Below, in pieces: positions 1-5,374 of a stretch of 6,354 nucleotides of DNA. Where the stretch lies: NCBI GenBank assembly GCA_018058445.1, contig JAGOZY010000069.1:1-6354 (forward strand). Reading direction: 5' to 3'. The DNA is from Negativicutes bacterium. Lineage in GTDB: Bacteria; Bacillota; Negativicutes; JAGOZY01. The notes beneath the pieces were generated by a model, which was not told the origin of the DNA, ran no database searches, and saw only the letters and a program-made list of their open reading frames with translations. Each line of letters begins with the position of its first letter. The first letter of the stretch is position 1. The position numbers and the translations under genes were made by a program.

Positions 1-298
1 AAATCCAGAAAATGGCTTTGCTCTAGCCGCTTTTATCGAGGCCCAGAGGTTAGCAAACATAGAGGAAGTGTCGGTACTTATTTTGGATGAAATTAGCCAT
101 AGTATTAATAAAAAAATGATTGATTTACCTGAGTTTATAAAATGGCTAAAAGAATGCCGAGCCGATTTAACAGTCGTTCTTACCGGACGCAGTATGCCGC
201 CGGAATTAATCGATCTTGCGGATGAAGTAAATGAGCTTCTACCACAAAAGCACCCAATGGAGAAAGGTATTCGAGCCCGATGGGGCATTGAATACTAA
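1..298 (+). CDS. cobO: Cob(I)alamin/corrinoid adenosyltransferase, CobO/BtuR type (3' part only)
   Basis: This enzyme transfers the adenosyl group of ATP to the cobalt of reduced corrinoids (EC 2.5.1.17), making adenosylated intermediates for cobalamin synthesis or salvage in the cytoplasm. Only the C-terminal 98 residues are present. The frame starting at base 2 is open to the window edge, so the true start lies upstream and the GTG at 68 is internal. Family hallmarks seen are the Walker B-like VLILDEI, the VVLTGRSMPPELIDLADEV segment, then KHP and the terminal ARWGIEY, which is the usual end of CobO/CobA/BtuR proteins. The P-loop is outside the window. It is followed after 55 bases by cbiA, and the context is de novo corrin modification. 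This gene is named cobA in Salmonella and btuR in E. coli. Identity is firm because the order and spacing of the C-terminal motifs match the family. No sign of degeneration is seen. Confidence 0.95.
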   Translation, partial: NPENGFALAAFIEAQRLANIEEVSVLILDEISHSINKKMIDLPEFIKWLKECRADLTVVLTGRSMPPELIDLADEVNELLPQKHPMEKGIRARWGIEY

Positions 299-353
299 GT
301 AAAAATTTTTTAGACCGTTAGCCCTTTAATTCAAGAAGGAAGAGGGTGGAATT

Positions 354-1751
354 ATGACCGATAAAAAAGAGCACTTATCGATTCCTCGAATTGTTATTGC
401 TGGGACTCAGAGTGGTGTTGGAAAAACAACTTTAACTGCTGGGCTAATCCGTCATTGGCGAGATCAAGGGCTTGTTGTGCAACCTTTTAAAGTTGGGCCC
501 GACTATATTGATCCGGGCTTTCATTCCCAGGCGGCAGGACGGACAGCCCATAACTTGGATAGTTGGCTGGTGAATCCAGAGCAGATTCCCAAGTTATTTT
601 CCGCTGCCTGCGAGGGTGCGGATATTGCTGTGATTGAAGGTGTGATGGGACTTTTTGATGGCGGCCAAGATGGGCGTAGCAGTACTGCTGAAATTGCCCG
701 TTTGCTGGATGCTCCGATTGTGCTTGTCCATGATTGTAAAAGTGCTGGTGAATCCGCAGCAGCAGCCATTTTAGGGTTTTATCAGTATGATGAGCGTATC
801 GCTCCGGCTGGGGTTATTTTAAATCGTTTAGGTTCGGAAAATCACGGAAAAATGATTACCGAACCACTGGCGAAGCGAGACATTTTGGTCTTTGGGCAGG
901 TTGCGAGACAGGATAATCTCGGACGAGAAGAACGTCATTTAGGATTAGTGCCAGTAGAAGCGAGTGACCCTGAAGAAGCCATTTTGGCATCGGCTCAAGT
1001 AGCTGAGCGAAATTTAGATGCGCGGGCTCTACTAGTTCTAGCTAGGAATGCAAAACCGCTGATTTTGCCAGAAGAAATTGCTTTGGTTAAAGAATTTGCG
1101 GGAGTGCGAATTGGAGTGGCGCAAGATGAAGCCTTTTCCTTTCGTTATCCAGCAAGCTTATCTGTCCTGACTGAACTTGGGGCAGAGTTGATCGAGTTTA
1201 GCCCAATAAACGATGATAAATTACCGGATCACTTAGATGGCCTGTTCTTTGGTGGTGGCTTTCCCGAACTGCATTTACCTAAATTAACAGCAAATCAAGG
1301 AATATTAAACTCAATCCGAGATTTCCATCAGTCGAATCGACCGATTTGGGCAGAATGTGGCGGCTTTTTATATTTATGCCGTACCTTAAGCGATTTCACC
1401 GGAAAGCAGTATCCATTGGTTGGACTGATTCCTGCTCATACGGAGATGACAAAGAAACTACAAGCTGTGGGATACGTAACAGCGACTGCGCGCCAGAATA
1501 ATCTTCTTTTGCTAGAAGGAAAATCGCTGAGAGGACATCATTTTCACTTCTCGCAGATTATCCCGGAAACGACGGACTTTCCCTGGGCTTTCTCCCTGAA
1601 GAGCAGACGAGGTGAAGAACTAGATGGATATGCAAAGGGAAATTTGCTAGCTTCCTACGTCCACATTCACTTATTGGGAAATGTTGAAGCGGGAAAACGA
1701 TTTTTAGATCACTGCCAAACAGTAAAAATAGAGCACAGGAAGCAGGTGTGA
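354..1751 (+). CDS. cbiA: Cobyrinate a,c-diamide synthase (CbiA/CobB family)
   Basis: This cytoplasmic enzyme makes cobyrinate a,c-diamide by ATP- and glutamine-dependent amidation of carboxylates a and c of cobyrinate. The 465-residue length is usual for the family. The N-terminal dethiobiotin-synthetase-like ATPase domain has the P-loop GTQSGVGKTT (residues 17-26), KVGPDYIDPGFH (46-57) and VIEGVMGLFDG (93-103). The C-terminal class I glutamine amidotransferase domain has LFFGGGFPE (297-305), the nucleophile Cys335 in WAECGGFLYL, and the catalytic His near YVHIHLLGN, probably His437 by analogy. The ATG at 354 follows a purine-rich site (AAGGAAGAGGGTGG, 336-349), so the start is well supported. 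It sits between cobO and cobQ in the same direction. The cobyrinate (anaerobic-type) name is preferred over hydrogenobyrinate (aerobic CobB) from the apparent Bacillota origin. The sequence alone does not settle that. Confidence 0.96.
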   Translation: MTDKKEHLSIPRIVIAGTQSGVGKTTLTAGLIRHWRDQGLVVQPFKVGPDYIDPGFHSQAAGRTAHNLDSWLVNPEQIPKLFSAACEGADIAVIEGVMGLFDGGQDGRSSTAEIARLLDAPIVLVHDCKSAGESAAAAILGFYQYDERIAPAGVILNRLGSENHGKMITEPLAKRDILVFGQVARQDNLGREERHLGLVPVEASDPEEAILASAQVAERNLDARALLVLARNAKPLILPEEIALVKEFAGVRIGVAQDEAFSFRYPASLSVLTELGAELIEFSPINDDKLPDHLDGLFFGGGFPELHLPKLTANQGILNSIRDFHQSNRPIWAECGGFLYLCRTLSDFTGKQYPLVGLIPAHTEMTKKLQAVGYVTATARQNNLLLLEGKSLRGHHFHFSQIIPETTDFPWAFSLKSRRGEELDGYAKGNLLASYVHIHLLGNVEAGKRFLDHCQTVKIEHRKQV

Positions 1752-1756
1752 ATTAG

Positions 1757-3289
1757 ATGGAAAAGCGCGCGAAACATATTATGATTCAAGGCACAAGTTC
1801 TAATGTCGGGAAAAGCTTGCTTACAGCAGCTCTTTGCCGAATATTTCATCAAGATGGCTGGAAAGTTGCGCCCTTTAAAGCGCAAAACATGGCTCTCAAT
1901 TCCTTTGTAACCATAAGTGGCGGAGAAATTGGCCGAGCGACAGCAGTTCAGGCTGAGGCGGCTGGAGTTGAGCCGACTGTCGACATGAATCCGATTCTAC
2001 TGAAGCCAACGGGGAATGCCTGCTCTCAAGTGATTGTTCAAGGAAAAGCAATTGGAAATTTGTCAGCTCGCGAATATCACGAACAATACGGCTTAAAAGC
2101 TTTTGTAAAAGTGGCTGAAAGTCTGAATCGACTTGAGGCAGAGTACGATCTTTTAGTGATCGAAGGGGCAGGCAGTCCGGCGGAAGTGAATCTCAAAGCA
2201 AACGATATTGTCAATATGCGAATTGCCCGTCATACAAAAAGTCCGGTCTTACTTGTGGCCGATATTGACCGTGGCGGTGCATTAGCATCGGTGGTTGGAA
2301 CTTTAGAACTTCTGGACGAGGAAGAAAGAGACTTGGTTGCCGGAATTATTATTAATAAATTTCGCGGAGATATAAAGTTATTAGAACCAGCCTTAACCTT
2401 CCTAGAAGAAAAAACCGGCAAGCCTGTTTTGGGAGTCATTCCGCATTTGGGCGATCATGGAATTGAAGAAGAAGATTCCGTGGTGCTTGATGAGAAACAA
2501 AAAGCTGCTCAGGCTGGCGAAATTGACATTGTGGTTTTGCGAACACCACGTATTTCAAACTTTACAGATTTCCTGGCGCTTTCGCTCGAAGAAGATGTTC
2601 GCGTCCGCTATGTAGACCGCCCAGAAGATTTAGGTAATCCTGATTTATTAATTTTACCGGGGAGTAAGAATACAATCGAAGATTTATTATATTTGCGTCA
2701 ATCTGGCCTAGAAGCCAAAATTCTTGCTCTTCACGGGAGAGGAACGCCAGTCATCGGTATTTGCGGTGGCTATCAGATGCTTGGTGAAAGAATTGAAGAT
2801 CCACTAGGAGTAGAATCTGATCGTAAGGAGGTCTCCGGACTCGGTCTTCTCCCTCTTGTTACGACCTTTGCTGCGGAAAAAGTAACCCAACAAGCGACCG
2901 CATCTTGCGTCAATCAGAAGTTTTTGGATCAAAGTATTTCACTTGAAGGCCTAGTTGGCTATGAAATACACATGGGTGAGACAAAAATATCTGAAGAAAT
3001 TACGAATGCTTTTTATATCGTTAGACAAAATGGGCAAAGCGAACCGGATGGTGCGATTTCAGCAGACGGAACAGTGATGGGGACCTATTTGCACGGTGTC
3101 TTCGATCATGATAATTATCGAAATAAAATTATAAAATCACTTAGAAGAAAAAAAGGAATGCTAAAAAAAGATGAAAAAGAAAATAATTTTGTGACAAAAA
3201 AGCAACAAAATTATGACAAATTAGCAAATATGGTACGTTCGAATCTGGATATAAAAGCTATTTTAAAGATTGTGGAAGCAGGAAAATAA
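1757..3289 (+). CDS. cobQ: Cobyric acid synthase, glutamine-hydrolysing (CobQ/CbiP)
   Basis: This enzyme amidates the b, d, e and g side chains of adenosylcobyrinate a,c-diamide, using four glutamines and four ATPs, to give adenosylcobyric acid (EC 6.3.5.10). The 510-residue protein has the P-loop GTSSNVGKS (12-20), PFKAQNMALNS (39-49), VIEGAGSPAEVNL (134-146), LLILPGSKNTIEDL (297-310), the nucleophile Cys336 in GICGGYQML, and His446 in GTYLHGVFDHD. The start at 1757 is only 5 bases after the cbiA stop, and its ribosome site (about AGGTG, 1744-1748) lies inside the end of cbiA, so translational coupling is likely. The last 55 or so residues are unusually rich in lysine and in A/T codons, but they still end in the family-typical LANMVRSNLDIKAIL. 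No intrinsic terminator follows the stop, so the end of the transcript is undefined. Confidence 0.97.
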   Translation: MEKRAKHIMIQGTSSNVGKSLLTAALCRIFHQDGWKVAPFKAQNMALNSFVTISGGEIGRATAVQAEAAGVEPTVDMNPILLKPTGNACSQVIVQGKAIGNLSAREYHEQYGLKAFVKVAESLNRLEAEYDLLVIEGAGSPAEVNLKANDIVNMRIARHTKSPVLLVADIDRGGALASVVGTLELLDEEERDLVAGIIINKFRGDIKLLEPALTFLEEKTGKPVLGVIPHLGDHGIEEEDSVVLDEKQKAAQAGEIDIVVLRTPRISNFTDFLALSLEEDVRVRYVDRPEDLGNPDLLILPGSKNTIEDLLYLRQSGLEAKILALHGRGTPVIGICGGYQMLGERIEDPLGVESDRKEVSGLGLLPLVTTFAAEKVTQQATASCVNQKFLDQSISLEGLVGYEIHMGETKISEEITNAFYIVRQNGQSEPDGAISADGTVMGTYLHGVFDHDNYRNKIIKSLRRKKGMLKKDEKENNFVTKKQQNYDKLANMVRSNLDIKAILKIVEAGK

Positions 3290-3352
3290 GCATTAGAAAA
3301 GGGTAAAAAGGAAAAAAGATAAGTATAAAACAGAAAATTATTAAAAAAAATG

Positions 3353-3366
3353 TCGATATATGACGA
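3353..3366. promoter_or_regulatory. Imperfect palindrome upstream of the XRE promoter, possible operator
   Basis: TCGATATATGACGA reads as TCG-NN-ATAT-NN-CGA, ten of fourteen positions being symmetric. It lies 11 bases upstream of the -35 box at 3378. XRE/Cro-type repressors usually bind short palindromes as dimers near their own promoter, so this could be a self-regulatory site. The region is AT-rich, and a palindrome of this length can occur by chance. This is an inference only. Confidence 0.22.
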
Positions 3367-3377
3367 TAAAGAAGGTC

Positions 3378-3406
3378 TTGTCATTTTTCGAATAGAAAGG
3401 TAAAAT
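3378..3406 (+). promoter_or_regulatory. Sigma-A-type promoter for the XRE regulator gene
   Basis: TTGTCA (3378-3383) and TAAAAT (3401-3406) are separated by exactly 17 bases, with one mismatch to the consensus in each box. Transcription would start near 3412-3414, right at the left end of the inverted repeat that precedes the XRE gene. Since cobQ has no evident terminator, read-through from the cobalamin operon may add to expression. Confidence 0.65.
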
Positions 3407-3410
3407 ATTA

Positions 3411-3487
3411 TTGAAGTCCTCTAATAATAGAAAAGAGAACAGATCCTGAGTAGAGAGAGATTAAAAAAGGATCTTAGAGGAGTTCAA
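3411..3487 (+). repeat. Nested inverted repeat in the leader of the XRE gene
   Basis: TTGAAGTCCTCTAA (3411-3424) pairs with TTAGAGGAGTTCAA (3474-3487) at 13 of 14 positions. Just inside, AGATCCT (3441-3447) pairs perfectly with AGGATCT (3468-3474). The 3' strand is thus nearly continuous (3468-3487) and pairs with two 5' segments separated by a 16-base bulge, leaving a 20-base loop. No T-run follows, so it is not an intrinsic terminator. If transcription begins near 3413, it would be a long structured leader ending 35 bases before the preferred start codon. It could instead act as DNA, with paired operator half-sites. The function is unknown. Confidence 0.6.
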
Positions 3488-3493
3488 TATAAT
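3488..3493 (+). promoter_or_regulatory. Perfect -10-like TATAAT, possible second promoter of the XRE gene
   Basis: TATAAT directly follows the right arm of the inverted repeat. The bases at the proper -35 distance (about 3465-3470, AAAAGG) are a poor match and there is no TG extension, so it would need an activator or be weak. Initiation near 3500 would give a short leader of about 23 bases containing only the Shine-Dalgarno site of the preferred start. Confidence 0.25.
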
Positions 3494-3510
3494 AAACTGA
3501 AATGAATAAA

Positions 3511-3515
3511 GGGAG
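3511..3515 (+). promoter_or_regulatory. Ribosome binding site that decides the XRE gene start
   Basis: GGGAG lies 7 bases before the ATG at 3523 and 10 before a second in-frame ATG at 3526. The more upstream ATG at 3502 has no complementary site at a workable distance. The nearest, AGAGGAG at 3476-3482, is 19 bases away and inside a predicted stem. This favours 3523 as the start. Confidence 0.65.
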
Positions 3516-3522
3516 AGAAATT

Positions 3523-3906
3523 ATGATGTTAGTAACAGTAGGCGAACGCCTCAAACACCTTCGAGAGAAAAAACGGTTAACTCAGACAGAAGTAGCAGTA
3601 CAATTGGGTATCAGTCAATCGACGTATGTGCGATATGAGCAAAACAAAATTAAACGCTATAAAGAAGATGTCTTTAAAAAATTAGCAGAAATTTTAGATA
3701 CTACAAGTGGTTATATTCTTGGTGAAGAGAATAGCGATCCTCGCTTAGCTCATTTGCCAGACTACCTCCAATCTTTCGTCTGTAATCCAGAAGCGTCACC
3801 TTATATTGCTGAAGCTTACTTGATGTTCATGGGAAATAAAGTACGCCAAGATGTCAAATTACGCAATCAAACTTCTGAGGAAGCTGAGAGCGAAGAGAAC
3901 GAATAA
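3523..3906 (+). CDS. XRE/Cro-family helix-turn-helix transcriptional regulator
   Basis: This is a small DNA-binding protein of 127 residues from the preferred ATG at 3523 (134 if translation starts at 3502). An HTH_3 domain covers about residues 5-65. It includes VGERLKHLREKKRLTQTEVA, the recognition-helix region GISQSTYVRYEQNK, and AEILDTTSGYILGEE. The segment LPDYLQSFVCNPEASPYIAEA resembles the short C-terminal LPxxLxxFVxNPE module of many Bacillota XRE regulators. The protein ends in an acidic, glutamate-rich tail. No ligand, membrane or protease domain is seen. It has its own promoter and a strong terminator, so it is a single-gene unit between a cobalamin operon and a purine transporter. 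No adjacent toxin, phage or immunity gene is seen, and its target genes cannot be named. Autoregulation is plausible, given the palindrome and inverted repeat upstream. Confidence 0.85.
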   Translation: MMLVTVGERLKHLREKKRLTQTEVAVQLGISQSTYVRYEQNKIKRYKEDVFKKLAEILDTTSGYILGEENSDPRLAHLPDYLQSFVCNPEASPYIAEAYLMFMGNKVRQDVKLRNQTSEEAESEENE

Positions 3907-3909
3907 TTT

Positions 3910-3955
3910 AAAAGCGAACGTTGACTATTTATTGAATAGAAACGTTCGCTTTTTT
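3910..3955 (+). terminator. Intrinsic terminator of the XRE gene
   Basis: AAAAGCGAACGTT (3910-3922) pairs perfectly with 3941-3953. An inner stem, CTATT (3925-3929) with AATAG (3935-3939), extends the hairpin, and a T-run closes it (3950-3955). It begins 3 bases after the stop codon. Because the U-run pairs with the A-run, it might also work from the opposite strand, but no convergent gene is present. Confidence 0.92.
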
Positions 3956-3957
3956 AA

Positions 3958-3986
3958 TTGACGAAGTCTCTTCAAAAAGCTACAAT
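3958..3986 (+). promoter_or_regulatory. Promoter of the riboswitch-controlled purine transporter operon
   Basis: TTGACG (3958-3963) and TACAAT (3981-3986) are 17 bases apart, each one mismatch from the sigma-A consensus. The predicted start near 3993 lies about 14 bases before the P1 helix of the aptamer, as expected for a riboswitch leader. The -35 box starts 3 bases after the T-run of the upstream terminator. Confidence 0.8.
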
Positions 3987-4006
3987 AAGGACAATAGAAT
4001 ATTATC

Positions 4007-4073
4007 GCTCGTATATTTTCGGGAATTGGCCTGAAAGTCTCTACTGAAGCCCCGTAAGGCATCAACTACGTGC
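4007..4073 (+). promoter_or_regulatory. Purine riboswitch aptamer, guanine type
   Basis: A three-way junction of the purine riboswitch class (Rfam RF00167) is visible. P1 is 4007-4013 with 4067-4073, with one U-U mismatch. P2 is 4017-4023 with 4030-4036. P3 is 4045-4051 with 4058-4064, with one A-A mismatch. The joining segments match the class: GTCTCTAC (4037-4044) is J2/3, and loop CCGTAA (4052-4057) can kiss the GG of loop AATTGG (4024-4029). The base matching position 74 of the B. subtilis xpt aptamer is C4066, which pairs with guanine; adenine switches have U there. The U at 4042 (position 51) is kept, which argues against the 2'-deoxyguanosine variants. Ligands are probably guanine and hypoxanthine. 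The aptamer controls the downstream importer through the terminator at 4111-4148. Confidence 0.93.
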
Positions 4074-4110
4074 AAAGTACACTTTGTTTCGACTTTATTG
4101 ATTGAAGCTG

Positions 4111-4148
4111 AGCGAATTTTGTCGTAGAGAGACAAGATTCGCTTTTTT
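4111..4148 (+). terminator. Riboswitch expression-platform terminator
   Basis: AGCGAATTTTGTC (4111-4123) pairs with GACAAGATTCGCT (4131-4143), giving 13 pairs including one G-U, with a 7-base loop and six Ts (4143-4148). It lies between the aptamer and the start codon. An alternative antiterminator pairs the P1 3' strand with this stem's left arm and loop (4066-4070 with 4123-4127, and 4073-4077 with 4117-4121). Guanine binding locks P1, frees the terminator arm and should stop transcription: a genetic OFF switch. Confidence 0.92.
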
Positions 4149-4175
4149 ATTTTGAGAAATTGAAGGAGGAGAACA

Positions 4176-5273
4176 ATGGGTAAGAAATGGTGGATGGGAC
4201 TAGCAGCAGGAATTTTAATTGTTTCCGGGCTAATCGCCGGTTGTAGTAGTGATAAAAAGGCAGAAGCTCCTAAAGATGGAAAAATGAAAGTTGCCTTTGT
4301 TTATGTAAGTCCGGTGGGAGATGCGGGCTATACCCTAGCTCACGATCAAGGCCGAAAGTACTTGATGGAAAAGATGCCGAATGTTGAGACGACTTTTATT
4401 GAGTCTGTTCCAGAGGGCGCCGACTCGGAGCGGGTTATTGCTCAGCTAGCCGAACAAGGCAACAAAGTAATCTTCACAACAAGCTTTGGTTATATGGACC
4501 CTACTCTCAACGTAGCCAAGCGATATCCAAACACCGTATTCCTTCACGCATCAGGGTTTAAAACCGCTGACAATGTTGGAAATTATTTTGGCCGAATGTA
4601 TCAAGCTCGGTATCTAACTGGTATCGTCGCTGGAAAAACAACGAAGACCAATGTAATTGGCTTTGTTGCTCCTTTCCAAATTCCTGAAGTAGCTCGTGCG
4701 ATCAATGCATTTACTTTAGGAGTTCGATCAGTGAATCCAGATGCCAAAGTAAAAGTCCTCTGGACAAATACTTGGTATGATCCAGCGAAAGAAAAGCAAG
4801 CCGCCCTTTCCTTAATTGACGCAGGAGCAGACATCATCGCTCAGCATCAAAACACGCCAGCTCCTCAGCAAGCAGCTGAAGAACGTGGCGTTATGGGAAT
4901 CGGCTATAATACGGATATGTCGAAAATGGCTCCCAATGCGAGCCTGACCTCTGCGATCTGGAATTGGGGCCCTTATTATGTGGATGTCGTCACTGCCGTT
5001 CAAAAAGGAACTTGGAAGTCCGGCTCTTATTGGGGCGGATTGAAAGATGGCGTGATTGGACTGGCTCCTTATGGTTCAAGAGTTTCTGAGGAAACTAAAA
5101 AACTGGTCGAAGCAGCTAGAAACAAAATCGTCGAAGGCAACTGGGATGTTTTCACCGGTCCGATTAAAGACCAAGAGGGCAATTTGCGGGTGAAAGAAGG
5201 ACAACGACTCACCGACAAAGAGCTTCTCGAGATGGATTGGTTTGTCCAAGGGGTCGAAGGTTCGATGAAATAA
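4176..5273 (+). CDS. BMP/PnrA-family ABC transporter substrate-binding lipoprotein, probably for purines
   Basis: This is a lipid-anchored binding protein that delivers ligand to an ABC importer. Of its 365 residues, the first 22 form a lipoprotein signal (KK, a hydrophobic stretch, lipobox LIAG before Cys23). The mature part is the BMP fold (PF02608). It belongs to the subfamily with DAGYTLAHDQGR, ESVPEGADSERVIAQLAEQG, FTTSFGYMDP, SFKxAD-like and NVGNYFGRMYQARYLTGIVAG segments, then WYDPAKE, IIAQHQNTPAP, NWGPYYVDVV, YWGGLKDG and FTGPIKDQEG. Family members bind nucleosides or related purines. The guanine riboswitch in its leader supports a purine base or nucleoside here, but the exact ligand cannot be read. 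AAGGAGG (4163-4169) gives a strong start at 4176. A hairpin separates it from the ATPase gene. The closest well-studied parallel is the guanosine importer NupNOPQ of B. subtilis. Confidence 0.94.
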   Translation: MGKKWWMGLAAGILIVSGLIAGCSSDKKAEAPKDGKMKVAFVYVSPVGDAGYTLAHDQGRKYLMEKMPNVETTFIESVPEGADSERVIAQLAEQGNKVIFTTSFGYMDPTLNVAKRYPNTVFLHASGFKTADNVGNYFGRMYQARYLTGIVAGKTTKTNVIGFVAPFQIPEVARAINAFTLGVRSVNPDAKVKVLWTNTWYDPAKEKQAALSLIDAGADIIAQHQNTPAPQQAAEERGVMGIGYNTDMSKMAPNASLTSAIWNWGPYYVDVVTAVQKGTWKSGSYWGGLKDGVIGLAPYGSRVSEETKKLVEAARNKIVEGNWDVFTGPIKDQEGNLRVKEGQRLTDKELLEMDWFVQGVEGSMK

Positions 5274-5289
5274 TAAGGATAAGTGCACT

Positions 5290-5321
5290 GGGAGAAAGCG
5301 GTTTCCGCTTTCCCCCTTTTT
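5290..5321 (+). terminator. Attenuator-like hairpin between binding-protein and ATPase genes
   Basis: GAAAGCGG (5294-5301) pairs with CCGCTTTC (5305-5312) around a TTT loop. The stem continues past one A-C mismatch with GGG (5290-5292) and CCC (5314-5316), followed by TTTTT (5317-5321). Flanking AAGTG (5281-5285) and CACTT (5322-5326) can also pair. The operon evidently continues, so this is best read as a partial terminator, or a 3' stabiliser, that leaves more binding protein than ATPase. Confidence 0.75.
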
Positions 5322-5374
5322 CACTTTTAAGAGAAGAAGCTGATAGCCGGGATAGTCAGGAGAGGGGAACACGG

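Noticed and set aside
295..313. AT-only palindrome AAAAATTTTTT after cobO as a possible terminator
   Set aside because: The stem is nearly all A-T with no stable GC core, and the next gene of the same pathway follows within 55 bases, so a functional terminator is unlikely.
521..769. Reverse-strand open frame of 82 codons inside cbiA
   Set aside because: It lies wholly within a strongly supported gene on the other strand, has low-complexity composition (A, S, P), no recognisable motif and no convincing ribosome site.
2230..2439. Reverse-strand open frame of 69 codons inside cobQ
   Set aside because: Shadow of the cobQ coding frame; serine-rich and without any family signature.
1..3289. Search for a cobalamin riboswitch or new promoter inside the cob cluster
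   Set aside because: The gaps between cobO, cbiA and cobQ are 55 and 5 bases, too short for a cobalamin aptamer; any such element would lie upstream of the window.
3921..3956. TTGACT (3921-3926) inside the XRE terminator as an alternative -35 box
   Set aside because: No reasonable -10 hexamer occurs 16-18 bases downstream, and the TTGACG/TACAAT pair at 3958-3986 is far better.
4072..4085. Small hairpin CAAAG-TACA-CTTTG (4073-4086) as a separate regulatory element
   Set aside because: It is only five mostly A-T pairs and is better explained as a linker between aptamer and terminator; its left arm is also part of the proposed antiterminator.
4601..5003. Two overlapping reverse-strand open frames (78 and 63 codons) within the binding-protein gene
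   Set aside because: Both are antisense to a clear BMP-family gene and show no domain or start-site support.
5076..5372. Reverse-strand open frame of 98 codons spanning the end of the binding-protein gene and the following gap
   Set aside because: It crosses the intergenic hairpin and the ribosome site of the ATPase gene, and its product looks like no known protein.
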